From Plantago ovata (taxonomy: Eukaryota; Streptophyta; Magnoliopsida; Lamiales; Plantaginaceae), in assembly GCA_028274465.1 (NCBI GenBank), contig CM051455.1, positions 68,864,985-68,928,984 on the forward strand: a stretch of 64,000 nucleotides of DNA. Reading direction: 5' to 3'. Shown here piece after piece: positions 23,869 through 35,141 of the stretch. How positions within the stretch are numbered: position 1 is the first letter of the stretch; the number at the start of each line of letters is the position of its first letter. The position numbers and the translations under genes are program-made. A model generated the notes under the pieces. The model was not told where the DNA came from. It saw nothing but the letters and a program-made list of their open reading frames with translations, and made no database searches.

Positions 23869-26453
23869 TGTAACGGTACTGGTTTTGAAAACAAAATATT
23901 TTCTTGAAAATAGAAAATCAAAAAATACTTTAATAGCAACGGTCGGCATTTAATGCCAAAATAGTCTTTGACGCTGACAGAAATAAACAAATATCCAATG
24001 ACAACACAAGTTCAAATGAAACAACGAATGAAGACGGTAAAAGTTTATCTTCTTATTTTGCAAAAGAACCCCATGACACCCCAAACCCTTCTCTCAGTCG
24101 CTGGCATCCTAGTCACGCACATCCTCAGCAGCATCTGGAAGGAAGGAATTTTGAAAACAAAAGAGTATGAGATAAAGGATCTCAGTGAGGTTCTAAGTTT
24201 AAAACAGAAAGTAAACAATTTTGAAATCAAAATCCTTTTCAGAAAACAAACAAACAGAACAGATCACATATAACAGAATATCAGAACAGATAGGTGGTAG
24301 ACCGTTGGTGCAGCCCGCCTTATTGCTCCTACTCCCAGAACGCCCTTATAACTCCCTCCAGAGGGTGCACAACTCCGGACAGAAACAGAAACCCCCGTGT
24401 ACTTTGGGGAAACAGATCCTACGACCCTAATAGACCTCAGTGACTTCTGCCTCGCGTCTAAAAGGGAATAGACTAGGCCATAATCAAGCAAACCCGATAG
24501 TCCTCTACTACCCGGGCCTACCTAATCATAACCTAATTGACCGGTCACACAGAAACAGAGCAGATACAGAACAACAGATGCAGATAGTTAACACCGAGAG
24601 GTGTTCCTGCAGAAAGGTCAGTCCAGAACAGAGTAGCAATAAACAGAAATGTAAAAAAGTCATACTTAGGACTTATACTTTTACGCGGAAGCATACAGTA
24701 AACAGTTTATAGTAATAGGTACAAACAGTCACATAGCCTTCCAGTTTTTCGCAAATAATAGCTTTAGGGGCGAACACTCACCTTAACTTGCGAGCAAACG
24801 ACCTTCAACAAGAAATGAGCTTTACGGGTTTACGGACAACGGAGAACCTAACAAGAAAGTACTAAACACACTTTAGAAGTCGAACGGACGGAAGGAAAAA
24901 GGTTGAAAAATGAATGGTAAAGTCGGGGTTCGAACTCGGGACCTCTAAGTTAGTCAAGCAAGGACCTAACCAACTAGGCTAGCAAGTCAAGTCAATACTA
25001 ACTTACAAAAACAGAAACTAAGCTTGAAACATTTTCAGAAACTCTTTCGGTTTTCAGATTCTGGAAATTACCAAAATACCCTCAGTGGTAAATTGCAAGA
25101 AAAACCCTATTCAAAAACAGACAGAACGAACAAACCAGAAGTTTTCCAACACTTAACAGTCTTCTCAAACAACAAGGTTTACGATAAAAGCTTACTGTCA
25201 GTCAACTACGGTCAACGGTAAAACTGCAAAAAGGTCCTTTAGGTTTTTAGGTTTCGCAAATCAGTCCACAAAAATCCAAAACAGTAACAACAAGGTCCTT
25301 TCGAGGTCAAACAGGAAATCAAATTCAACATACGAGGTCAATAAGTTCACAAGTCCAGCCAAACCGTAACTACACTAACAACCTAAGTCCCGGTTCTCGG
25401 TTCGAAATAATTAACAAGGTCAGATCGATCAAGGGCAAAATTGTCCAAGGGTAAAAATGTCCAAATCAGAATACGAGCCTCGAACAGTAAATCAAAAGCA
25501 CCAAAAAGGAAAACGAGATTTACCTTCGAATCGGAATAAAGGTTGAACAATCTGCAAATCAAATAAATCGAAAAGAAAAAGGAAATCAATCGAGATTCGA
25601 ATCGAACCGAAATCGAAATTGAAATCCAAACCGGTCAAGGAAGGAATGGCTTACTGAGTTTTGGACCGGAACAAAAAGGACCGACCAGATCGAATCGGCG
25701 GATCGGATCGGATCGGCGGCGATGGGACGGATCGAATCGATTCGATCGGCACGATCGGACGGAGCTGGGCAGACGGATCGATCGTGCGGCGGCGGATCGA
25801 TCGATCGATTCGACGACCGAGAGCGGCGGCGGTGAAACGGAACCGGACGGACTGGCCGGTACGGCGGGGCGGAACGGTAAGACGGAACGGCGGCGGTGAA
25901 CCACACGGCGGCGTCGATCGATCGATTGACAGGGAACAGAGCCGATCGATCGATACGGCAACCAACAGAACAGAGAAGAGCGCTTCGCCGGCAAGGTGAA
26001 CGCGGCGGCGGCGGCGGCGGGTCAGACGGAGGCGGCGTGCGGCGGCGGACGGAGATTCATGGTGGCAGCAATCGGATTTCTCTTCTCCTCTCTCTTCTCT
26101 CTTCTTTCTCTTTTCTTTTCTTTCTAACTTTCTTTCTTTCTTCTCTTTGGTGCAAAACGGCTGATGAGAATGATGAGGGTAAGGAAGAGACTAGGGTTAG
26201 GGTTAGTCTTTAATGGGCTGGTCAACAGGCCTTTGACCGGGCCAAGAGATTGGGCCAAACGAAAAGGGCTAATCAGATCAGATCAGAAAGTCCAGCTCGA
26301 TAACGAAACGAAACGAACTAACTTACGTGAAATGAATTAACTAATTATCGAATAATAATTTACTCTGATAATTAATTAACTAAAATAAATAATTAAATAA
26401 TAAAATAATAAAATAATAATTAAATAAATAATTAAAAAAAACGGGGTGTTACA
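23869..26453 (-). repeat. 3' LTR of the gag-only element
   Basis: 2585 bases, starting TGTAACGGTACTGG and ending GGGGTGTTACA. It includes the tRNA-like segment 24917-24990, a CpG- and GATC-rich block at about 25680-26040, a CT-rich tract, a TTAGGG doublet near 26196 and an AT-rich edge. Several frames are open in the GC-rich block on both strands, but none looks like a gene. Confidence 0.9.
24917..24990 (-). other. tRNA-like A-box/B-box segment inside the LTR
   Basis: On the minus strand, which is element sense, TAGCCTAGTTGGTTAGG (24981-24965) matches a tRNA A box and GAGTTCGAACCC (24937-24926) a B box, at tRNA-like spacing. The second LTR has it at about 29805-29875, and the divergent LTR fragment has it at about 34055-34118. 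Acceptor and anticodon stems are not convincing, so this is not called as a tRNA gene. It may be tRNA-derived or SINE-derived. Confidence 0.6.
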
Positions 26454-26470
26454 CTCCACCACCCTTACAA
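26454..26470 (-). other. Polypurine tract of the gag-only element
   Basis: On the minus strand AAGGGTGGTGGAG lies directly against the LTR edge, the expected position for plus-strand priming. Confidence 0.65.
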
Positions 26471-26806
26471 GAAGTTTCGTCCTCGAAACTTAACTCGCGT
26501 AGAATTTACGAACGTGGAACGGGTAAACGAAAGTCTTCAAACTTCAAACGTCGGGTCAACAAACACGTTCGCAAGCCAAAGGTTAATAGAATTCGTAAAT
26601 AACCTAAGGAAGTTAAAGCTTGCCTCTTCAACCAGATCGTCCAACTATTACTCCTCAACCCAAAAGTCGGTAATGAAGCTTCAAGTGAATCTATCCTAGC
26701 GAAAGAAAAACAGCACGGTAACGGAAAAGAAAAGACTTAGAAGATGTTTGTCCACGTGAGCGTACCTTTAGCCACACTCGTCGAGGGAGTCTCACGTCCA
26801 ACCATG

Positions 26807-27895
26807 CTAGACTCTTGGTTTGGCCTTCGCACTACTTCCTTGATTCCTTGAAGCGGTGCCTCCAGATCTTCCTTCTTCCATCAGGGAGTTGCGTCGCAGA
26901 CAATCATTGATCTTATGCTCCTTGCTTCCACATGCCAGGCATACACCTTGCTTCCTCCAACAGTTCTTCTCCTCATGAGTTGCGCCTCCGCAGAAATTGC
27001 AATTTCTTCGAGATGGTTGTTCAGCACTTTCGGCCACATGACGAGATCGACTTTTCTGCTCGGTGCGAGAATACTTGGATGGAGAATGACGATCCTTGCT
27101 ACTTCTGTGATCAGAACTCCTCTTTCGAGATCGCCGAGGTTCATAGTTCTCGAGTTCTCCCAGACCACTCTCTACCTCAGCAGCTAACTCCACTGCTTTA
27201 ATGTAGGTGGGCATGTCGGTCTCGAACAGGCTGTAACGGATCTCTGAGTTCAGACCCTTCACAAAATGGCGCACCTTCTCCCTCTCGTCGTTTTGAAAGT
27301 GCGGCACGTACTTCAGCAGTCGAGTGAACTCGGAGTCATATTCGGCGACATTCATATTTCCTTGCACCAAGGCTTGGAACTCATCTCTCCAGTTCTCGCG
27401 AACTAGGCGAGGCACGAACTTATCCATGAACTCCTTCTCAAAGTTCACCCAAGTGCGGACAATTGCTGCTTGTCTCCACCTTGCATCTACGGTCCTCCAC
27501 CAATTTCTTGCTGCTCTTTCAAACTGGAAAGCCGCGAGCTCAATCATCCTTTCATCAGGGTAGTGCAAGATCGAGAATAGATTCTCCATGCTCTCCAGCC
27601 AAAGCTCAGCTTTGCGGGCATTGGGTGCCCAATCGAACCTGTCGGGATGGAAACGAGCGAAACGTTCCGCAGCCTGATCGATCGTTTGAGTCGGTGGCGG
27701 TGGCGGCGGAGCTGGCTGAACAGGTGGTAGCTCAACGTTGCGTACGCTCTCACTGAAGTTGCCCAAAGCTGCAATGATCCGCTCCACTTGGTCCTGATTG
27801 CCAGCGTTGTTGTTGTTGCCATTGTTGTTGTGGTTGTCGTTGTCATTGGTGTTGCCATTGCCATTGCCGTTGCGGGTGGTGTTCCTTGGAGCCAA
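26807..27895 (-). CDS. Retrotransposon gag with two zinc knuckles
   Basis: A single open frame of 362 codons. The first 35 residues are Asn/Gly-rich and low-complexity. Residues about 80-250 resemble the Retrotrans_gag domain (FARFHPDRFDW, LWLESMENLF, RAARNWWRT, FMDKFVPRLVRENWRDEF, VRHFVKGL). A basic Arg/Ser-rich stretch follows, then two CCHC knuckles near residues 298-333, CNFCGGATHEEKNC and CLACGSKEHKINDC. It ends soon after, with no protease or pol. It probably packages the element's RNA for mobilisation by a partner. The frame is intact, which fits the young LTRs. I place the start at the first ATG. Confidence 0.9.
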   Translation of the reverse strand: MAPRNTTRNGNGNGNTNDNDNHNNNGNNNNAGNQDQVERIIAALGNFSESVRNVELPPVQPAPPPPPPTQTIDQAAERFARFHPDRFDWAPNARKAELWLESMENLFSILHYPDERMIELAAFQFERAARNWWRTVDARWRQAAIVRTWVNFEKEFMDKFVPRLVRENWRDEFQALVQGNMNVAEYDSEFTRLLKYVPHFQNDEREKVRHFVKGLNSEIRYSLFETDMPTYIKAVELAAEVESGLGELENYEPRRSRKRSSDHRSSKDRHSPSKYSRTEQKSRSRHVAESAEQPSRRNCNFCGGATHEEKNCWRKQGVCLACGSKEHKINDCLRRNSLMEEGRSGGTASRNQGSSAKAKPRV

Positions 27896-28738
27896 CCTAT
27901 CGCAATTAGTCTAAGGTCAGTAACGTAATTAACGTCCTCAAGCGTGGCGTAACGTGAACTAAGGCACTAACTTAAGTCAATCTAACGTGAACGTACAGGA
28001 GACGCGTAAAAGATAACAAAAAGTGCTAAGGTCAAAATCAAATTAGGGAGTCAAACGAAGATAGCAACTAATCAGTAAGTAAATCCTCGAGTGTGTCTAA
28101 CCTAGCATGCAAGGCATACATAAATTGAAAAAAAGTAACGATAAGGCATAAATACAAATTCATATGTTGCAGAAAAGGATCATAAACATTAAGCATGCAA
28201 TGAAAGTGTTCTCTCACAAAGTGATCAGTCATTTGACTTCGGTTAACATGAATCACTTAAACAGTCGGCCGCCTGCCAGTGATTTATGTCGACTTTGGTT
28301 AAACAACAGATAACAGTATGACAGAACCAATCAAAAACATATAAGAACTTCGATAGGAAAGACAAATGCATAAATAAGTGTTTAAACCTTAAAGCATGCA
28401 ACTAATGACATTATGATAATTAAACATACTGTTAAGCAAATACTCATGCAATTAATAAAAACAATATAATCGCCTTAAAGAAAATAGACAAAGTAACAAT
28501 CGTAAGCTTGTGAACTTAATATAGGTTAAATAGAATGAATAGCAAGACAGTTTTGGAAGACGGAAGAGAGAACGGTAGGACAGTTAACAGACGAACATAA
28601 CGGTTCAGAGTTAATGCGGAAGACCAAATCTAGAAGAGACAGAACGAAGACTACTCAATCTAATCCAGCGACTTGGACCCTCACACACACCCCAAAGGCC
28701 AGAAGACCCTATCCTAGCAAGTTTGAGATTGAACTCAA
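27896..28738. other. Untranslated leader of the gag-only element
   Basis: About 840 bases between the gag start and the PBS on the minus strand. AT-rich, with no coding frame of note. It is presumably the 5' leader with any packaging signal; I see no clear structure. Confidence 0.5.
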
Positions 28739-28750
28739 GCTCTGATACCA
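28739..28750 (-). other. Primer-binding site, initiator tRNA-Met type
   Basis: On the minus strand TGGTATCAGAGC, the standard plant tRNA-iMet complement, begins two bases inside the 5' LTR. Confidence 0.9.
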
Positions 28751-28752
28751 AC

Positions 28753-31311
28753 TATAACGGTACCGGTTTTGAAAACAAAATATTTTCTTGAAAATAGAAA
28801 ATCGAAAAATACTTTAATAGCAATGGTCGGCATTTAATGCCAAAATAGTCTTTGACGCTGACAGAAATAAACAAATATCCAATGACAACACAAGTTCAAA
28901 TGAAACAACGAATGAAGACGGTAAAAGTTTATCTTCTTATTTTGCAAAAGAAACCCATGACACCCCAAACCCTTCTCTCAGTCGCTGGCATCCTAGTCAC
29001 GCACATCCTCAGCAGCATCTGGAAGGAAGGAATTTTGAAAACAAAAGAGTGTGAGATAAAGGATCTCAGTGAGGTTCTAAGTTTAAAACAGAAAGTAAAC
29101 AATTTTGAAATCAAAATCCTTTTCAGAAAACAAACAAACAGAACAGATCACATATAACAGAATATCAGAACAGATAGGTTGTAGACCGTTGGTGCAGCCC
29201 GCCTTATTGCTCCTACTCCCAGAATGCCCTTATAACTCCCTCCAGAGGGTGCACAACTCCGGACAGAAACAGAAACCCCCGTGTACTTTGGGGAAACAGA
29301 TCCTACGACCCTAATAGACCTCAGTGACTTCTGCCTCGCGTCTAAAAGGGAATAGACTAGGCCATAATCAAGCAAACCCGATAGTCCTCTACTACCCGGG
29401 CCTACCTAATCATAACCTAATTGACCGGTCACACAGAAACAGAGCAGATACAGAACAACAGATGCAGATAGTTAACACCGAGAGGTGTTCCTGCAGAAAG
29501 GTCAGTCCAGAACAGAGTAGCAATAAACAGAAATGTAAAAAAGTCATACTTAGGACTTATACTTTTACGCGGAAGCATACAGTAAACAGTTTATAGTAAT
29601 AGGTACAAACAGTCACATAGCCTTTCAGTTTTTCGCAAATAATAGCTTTAGGGGCGAACACTCACCTTAACTTGCGAGCAAACGAACTTCAACAAGAAAT
29701 GAGCTTTACGGGTTTACGGACAACGGAGAACCTAACAAGAAAGTACTAAACACACTTTAGAAGTCGAACGGACGGAAGTAAAAAGGTTGAAAAAGGAATG
29801 GTAAAGTCGGAGTTCGAACTCAGGACCTCTAAGTTAGTCAAGCAAGGACCTAACCAACTAGGCTAGCAAGTCAAGTCCATACTAACTTACAAAAACAGAA
29901 ACTAAGCTTGAAACATTTTCAGAAACTCTTTCGGTTTTCAGATTCTGGAAATTACCAAAATACCCTCAGTGGTAAATTGCAAGAAAAACCCTTTTAAAAA
30001 CAGACAGAACGAACAAACCAGAAGTTTTCCAACACTTAACAGTCTTCTCAAACAACAAGGTTTACGATAAAAGCTTACTGTCAGTCAACTACGGTCAACG
30101 GTAAAACTGCAAAAAGGTCCTTTAGGTTTTTAGGTTTCGGAAATCAGTCCACAAAAATCCAAAAAAGTAACAACAAGGTCCTTTCGAGGTCAAACAGGAA
30201 ATCAAATTCAACATACGAGGTCAATAAGTTCACAAGTCCAGCCAAACCGTAACTACACTAACAACCTAAGTCCCGGTTCTCGGTTCGAAATAATTAACAA
30301 GGTTAGATCGATCAAGGGCAAAATTGTCCAAGGGTAAAAATGTCCAAATCAGAATACGAGCCTCGAACAGTAAATCAAAAGCACCAAAAAGGAAAACGAG
30401 ATTTACCTTCGAATCGGAATAAAGGTTGAACAATCTGCAAATCAAATAAATCGAAAAGAAAAAGGAAATCAATCGAGATTCGAATCGAACCGAAATCGAA
30501 ATTGAAATCCAAACCGGTCAAGGAAGGAATGGCTTACTGAGTTTTGGACCAGAACAGAAAGGACCAACCAGATCGAATCGGCGGCGATGGGACGGATCGA
30601 ATCGATTCGATCTGCGCGATCGGACGGAGCTGGGCAGACGGATCGATCGTGCGGCGGCGGATCGATCGATCGATTCGACGACCGAGAGCGGCGGCGGTGA
30701 AACGGAACTGGACGACTGGCCGGTACGGCGGGGCGGAACGGTAAGACGGAACGGCGGCGGTGAACCACACGGCGGCGTCGATCGATCGATTGACAGGGAA
30801 CAGAGCCGATCGATCGATACAGCAACCAACAGAACAGAGAAGAGCGCTTCGCCGGCAAGGTGAACGCGGCGGCGGCGGGTCAGACGGAGGCGGCGTGCGG
30901 CGGCGGACGGAGATTCACGGTGGCAGCAATCGGATTTCTCTTCTCCTCTCTCTTCTTTCTCTTTTCTTTTCTTTTCTTTTCTTTCTAACTTTCTTTCTTT
31001 CTTCTCTTTGGTGCAAAACGGCTGATGAGAATGATGAGGGTAAGGAAGAGACTAGGGTTAGGGTTAGTCTTTAATGGGCTGGTCAACAGGCCTTTGACCG
31101 GGCCAAGAGATTGGGCCAAACGAAAAGGGCTAATCAGATCAGATCAGAAAGTCCAGCTCGATAACGAAACGAAACGAACTAACTTACGCGAAATGAATTA
31201 ACTAATTATCGAATAATAATTTACTCTGATAATTAATTAACTAAAATAAATAATAAAATAATAAAATAAAATAATAATTAAATAAATAATTAAAAAAAAC
31301 GGGGTGTTACA
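28753..31311 (-). repeat. 5' LTR of the gag-only element
   Basis: 2559 bases, nearly identical to the 3' LTR. The inner terminus reads TATAACGG instead of TGTAACGG, a single change. It is slightly shorter, partly because of fewer GATCGG and CT-rich repeat units. The promoter for the element should lie here. Confidence 0.9.
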
Positions 31312-32342
31312 CTTATCCTGCGTGTAAACAACAGCAACACGTGAACGATGTGCATCAGCATTTATCCACATGTTCATAACATCATTGTTGCTCTGGATTG
31401 GGGACAAGCCAGAAGGGAACACACATCCATGCTTGTGATACCAAAACCAGTTTGGAGCAATTTGAGAACCAACTGATTTCAAAATAGCACGCAGCAAATC
31501 AGTGAAGGTGAAATCTTGCGGGTTGCAGCAGTGAACATATGTCTTAGTAGGGTTGAAATAAAACAACTCATTTGTCGTGTGCACGTTCCATCTTCCTCCA
31601 GTAATCAGGATTATTGTCTTAAGCTCAGCCGGTGGTCCTGAGATGTGCACAAATCAGAAAAAATACATTTGCTTAGCTTGATTGTTAAATTTTAATTTCC
31701 AGAACGACTGCAGGAACCAATTACGAATACTTGAAATCAGAACATAGAGCTGCATACACTTCCAGATTGGTATCGAATTGGAAATCGATATACATGACAT
31801 GATCAATGCAACGACCATGTTGTAGGGAATCGTTATCTAGTTTATTCTAAGACTTAATAGATTAGTGTATTAATACAAGATGAAATCCAACCAAACGTAA
31901 GACAAACCAAGTCACAGAAACAATAGCAGTACCTATTGTAAATAGACCAAGGTTTTAATCTATGTTCAATGTGAATAAAGGTACATCTTTAACAGGTACT
32001 ACTCAAAGCAGTTTTCTCACCTATGTGACATCTGATTCACATAACAGTTTAGAATATGAACATTAAGATACGCTATCAAGCAAGATTTGTCACTTCCCTA
32101 ACCACATCTTTACACAGTTCAAAGCAAACTGGTTTTTGGGACAGCCTTATACAGCCTTAAATAATTTAGCACGAAAGAAGGAAGATACAGAACATGCAGA
32201 TAATCAATGAATTCAAGTGTGGTGGTTGAGAGAAGATAAGGAATTACTCACCCCTTGTAGTCCTTGATGATGGTGGTCTGCCACGCTTCTTCTGGATACT
32301 GCTACTGCTTGAGCCGTGCATCATCAATTTTCCAGAATCCAT

Positions 32343-32885
32343 AAGCAACCTATTCAGGGATAGAGGTGATATTAGGTTGCAGAGTTTGCTTAGAAGAGGA
32401 AACCTTTGGGTGGAGCAATCTGGAAAGGAGTTATGGAGATTGACACTTAAAAGGCTGCCTAGTAGAGAATCACATTGATTGTGTAGAGATAAGATGTAGA
32501 TTGTGATGAGACAACTCTATTGATGCAGGTCTGAGGAGTCATGATTGCTATCGATTCCCGCGTTCAGTATTCATTGCTCTACTAGGCGTTTGAAGCGTGA
32601 AGGAGGAGAGAAACAAAAAGTTGCTTGTTGCCTGAACAAATCCTCACCCTTCATCTAATTTACAATCTCCCTATAGATACTCAATAAAATGTTAAAATAA
32701 TATCAAGTTGTTAAGATAATGCATGTTCATTAAAAGTTAGGCACAATAGTCTTAAGGACAACAATATCGACTACTCAATTGAATGTACGATAGTAGCTAT
32801 GACACAAAAACTATAGTAAACTATTTATGTATCGAAATATAGAGTGCATTCGCCACAAATACGAAACTGTATCATTAAGCATTAC
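32343..32885. other. Upstream region of PB1-like gene a
   Basis: Noncoding, AT-rich. It should contain the minus-strand promoter of PB1-like gene a and, before deletion, the start of the divergent Myb/SANT-like gene 3. No trace of the missing Myb3 N-terminus is seen. Confidence 0.45.
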
Positions 32886-34700
32886 TTTAACGGTACGGTA
32901 ATTTCGAAAACAATACTTAAATCGGAAAATCGAACGGTTCTTTAAAAAATACGGTAAGTAAAGGTTTTGGCTCTCAAACGAGCTTACAATTCAAGAGAAA
33001 TAAATGCGGAATCTAAAAGATAATGAAGTTCAATGGAAAATAACAAGTGAAGACAAAATTTCTTCTTATTTGAAAACAACCCCAAACCAAAAATCCCCCA
33101 CACTCTCGAGTTGCCAGACGCCTACTAGAGCTCATCGGTAGTCGAACCTACAAGGAAGTATTTTGAAAAGAGTGGTGAGATAAAGGATCTCAGTGGTGCT
33201 CATGCAATGTTGGTTTCATGCAATTTTGAAGAAGATCTTTCAGTTTAAAGACATGCAAATTACAGGCAGTGAATTCAGATAACAATCAGTTCAGTAAACA
33301 AGCAAATCAACCGGTTAAGATGTCAGAAAACAGTAAGTCAGTGGTGTTGAAAACAGTACAGTAACAGTTGGTGCAGCCCGCCTTGTTGCTCCTACTCCCA
33401 ATAGCCCTTATCACCCCGTCTAGAAAGATCAATTCTAGCCAGTACAGTGTCATGCGTACGTTCAGGAAAGTCCTACGACCCAAATAGACCTCAGCGACTT
33501 CTGCCTCGCGCCTTAAGGGATTAGACTAGGCAACTCATAAATAAACCTGATAGTCAACACTACCCAAGTCTACCTACTCGTCAACCTAATCGGCCGGTCA
33601 ACAGTTAACAGTAAACAGTGCTCGGAAACCGAGAAAGTTATTAGAAAACAATTGGCAGTTAAGAAAACGGTAGTCAGTTGAAGAGGTAGTTAGACAAGCA
33701 AACAATAACATGCAATAGTACAGTACAATAATCAATTCTCACAGTTCGGTTACTAAGGTGACATGCATAGTATTTTAAACGAGCGATTATACTTATGAAA
33801 GTAACATGCAGGCATGTATACATATGGAATAGGAACAGACAATAAGCATAATAATACGGTAAACAGATAACACATAACTTCCTTGTAGTTTTGAAAACAG
33901 ATAGAAACACTCACCTTAAATAGTACGAGCAAGAACCACGGAAAGCACAATGGATTACGGAATAACGGACTGATCACCTATATAGAAAACGACTAGTTAC
34001 TATCTAGGAGTCGAAATGAAAATCCAAACGATAAAAGTTAAAAAGGTGGGAAAGTTGGGGTTTGAACTTGGGACCTCTAGGTTGAACTAGTTAGCATTAA
34101 ACCAACTATGCTAGCCCCATGTTGTTACAAAGGTTTAAAGAAAAAGAAGTTGAAGGTCATTTAGTTTGAAATATGAAAAGCTTAGCATAGTTTCACAAGT
34201 CAACTTCAGTTAATAGTCCAACTAATTATTTACGGTCCAGAATCTGTTCAAGGGTAAAACCGTCCAGAAAGGTTTCAATGGTCACTAAACTATGTCCAGT
34301 TTATCGAAAGGGTAAAGTCGTCAAATCAGGTTCAAGTCGAACTAAACTATACTAACAGTCCAAATCAATACGAAGGGGCAAATTCGTCCTTTCCAAGTCT
34401 CAAGGGCAATATGGTCAATTACAGATCTGTCAAGGATATAATAGCAAATCCATAATTCGTAGGGGGAAAATAGTCAAAGTCCAATCGTTCAGGGGTAATT
34501 TAGTAAAATCCAGAATATAGCAAGGGTAAAACAGTCAATTGCAACCGGCCAGGGGTAAAATGGTCAAAATAAACAATACCCACTGAAAATCGAAAAGAAG
34601 AACAAGATCGGGATTGCTACCTTTGGATCGGGATACGGAACTGGCTGTCAATCAACAAAACAAAACACAAGGGATTGAATCCCAATAGAAAACAATCGAG
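32886..34700 (-). mobile_element. Truncated, divergent LTR related to the gag-only element
   Basis: It starts TTTAACGGTACGG, a degenerate TGTAACGG edge, and follows the same order of blocks as the LTR at 23869: the cagcccgccttgttgctcc block, the cctacgacccaaatagacc block, then the tRNA-like segment near 34055-34118. It stops before the GC-rich part and joins a Copia-B LTR fragment at about 34700-34716. No coding sequence is present. Confidence 0.75.
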
Positions 34701-34914
34701 TTAGAATCTCGAAGATATCTTCGACTTCGACGAAGGAGAAGATACACAGGATTATTACGAAGACTTGGAAGCTGCTTTGGAACCAAGGTTAGTCTTCTAA
34801 TTGACGTGTTTATATATATACGACATATACATAATCAATTAACCTGTATGTTAAGAAATTTTTTGAAATTCCGCTGCGTACCCTAGGGGTAACTTTGACC
34901 GTATTTTCTTATAG

Positions 34915-34926
34915 TGGTATCGGAGC
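34915..34926 (+). other. Copia-B primer-binding site, mutated
   Basis: TGGTATCGGAGC directly after the 5' LTR stub. It differs from the tRNA-iMet complement by one base (A to G). The Copia-B copy at 62851 keeps the standard TGGTATCAGAGC. Confidence 0.85.
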
Positions 34927-34972
34927 GAGGTTAATTGATTACGTATATACGTATATATATTACTTTCCGTTC

Positions 34973-35141
34973 GACCGCTATGCATGCGAGGGTAGGCGGC
35001 GCCCTCTTATATGTCGGACCGCATATTTTATGTATGGATAGGCGGCACCCATTATGTGCTTGACCGCGTTTAGAACTAGAATGGATAGGCGGCATCCATT
35101 ACGTGTAGACCGCTCATGCATGATGGGTAGGCGGCGCCCTT
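34973..35141 (+). other. Leader array of four stem-loops with constant loop AGGCGGC
   Basis: Four hairpins at 34988-35006, 35034-35052, 35080-35100 and 35123-35141 share the loop AGGCGGC but have different stems: GAGGGT/GCCCTC, ATGGAT/ACCCAT, AATGGAT/ATCCATT and a weaker ATGGGT/GCCCTT. GACCGC precedes each one, at 34973, 35017, 35062 and 35108, so the unit is 44-46 bases. CCGC could pair with GCGG in the loop. The position between PBS and gag is where retroelement RNAs carry packaging and dimerisation signals. That role is inferred. Confidence 0.7.

Larger units (their letters stand above)
23869..31311 (-). mobile_element. Gag-only LTR retrotransposon with intact ends
   Basis: The two LTRs are about 2.56 kb each and bound an internal region of about 2.3 kb. 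The element begins TGTAACGG and ends GTTACA on the plus strand and is flanked by CTTAT on both sides (23864-23868 and 31312-31316). Its sense strand is minus, shown by the PBS at 28739-28750, the purine tract next to the left LTR, and the gag gene. No protease, integrase, RT or RNase H is present, so it depends on another element. The gag and PBS suggest a Gypsy-type relative. By eye the LTRs differ at only about seven sites in the first 500 bases, so insertion is fairly recent. Confidence 0.92.
23642..32342 (-). pseudogene. PB1-like AT-hook protein a, interrupted by an LTR retrotransposon
   Basis: Minus strand. Exon 1, 32342-32252 (30 codons plus one base), starts MDSGKLMMHG and carries an AT-hook, KKRGRPP. 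Exon 2 begins at 31637, is broken at 31312 by the element 23869-31311, and resumes at 23863, ending with TAA at 23642. Without the element and one TSD copy the frame is open to the end, about 212 codons. The domain has ITGGRWNVH, YVHCC, FTFTDLLRAIL, FWYHKHG and DVMNMW. This resembles the PB1-like domain found at the N-terminus of plant MuDR transposases, but no transposase follows. The C-terminal VGPAEEWEKE...WYVS block also occurs in gene b. The intron is phase 1, as in genes b and c. Confidence 0.75.

Noticed and set aside
24917..24990. A functional tRNA gene
   Set aside because: Only the A and B boxes fit. The acceptor and anticodon stems do not, and the segment is inside an LTR.
25586..25999. 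Several overlapping open frames on both strands in the GC-rich LTR block, repeated near 30469-30858
   Set aside because: They are Arg/Ser/Asp-rich readings of GATCGATC repeats, differ between the two LTRs by indels, and show no domain.
26188..26209. Telomere-targeted retrotransposon signature
   Set aside because: Only two TTAGGG units, repeated in both LTRs as part of the element, not at the insertion site.
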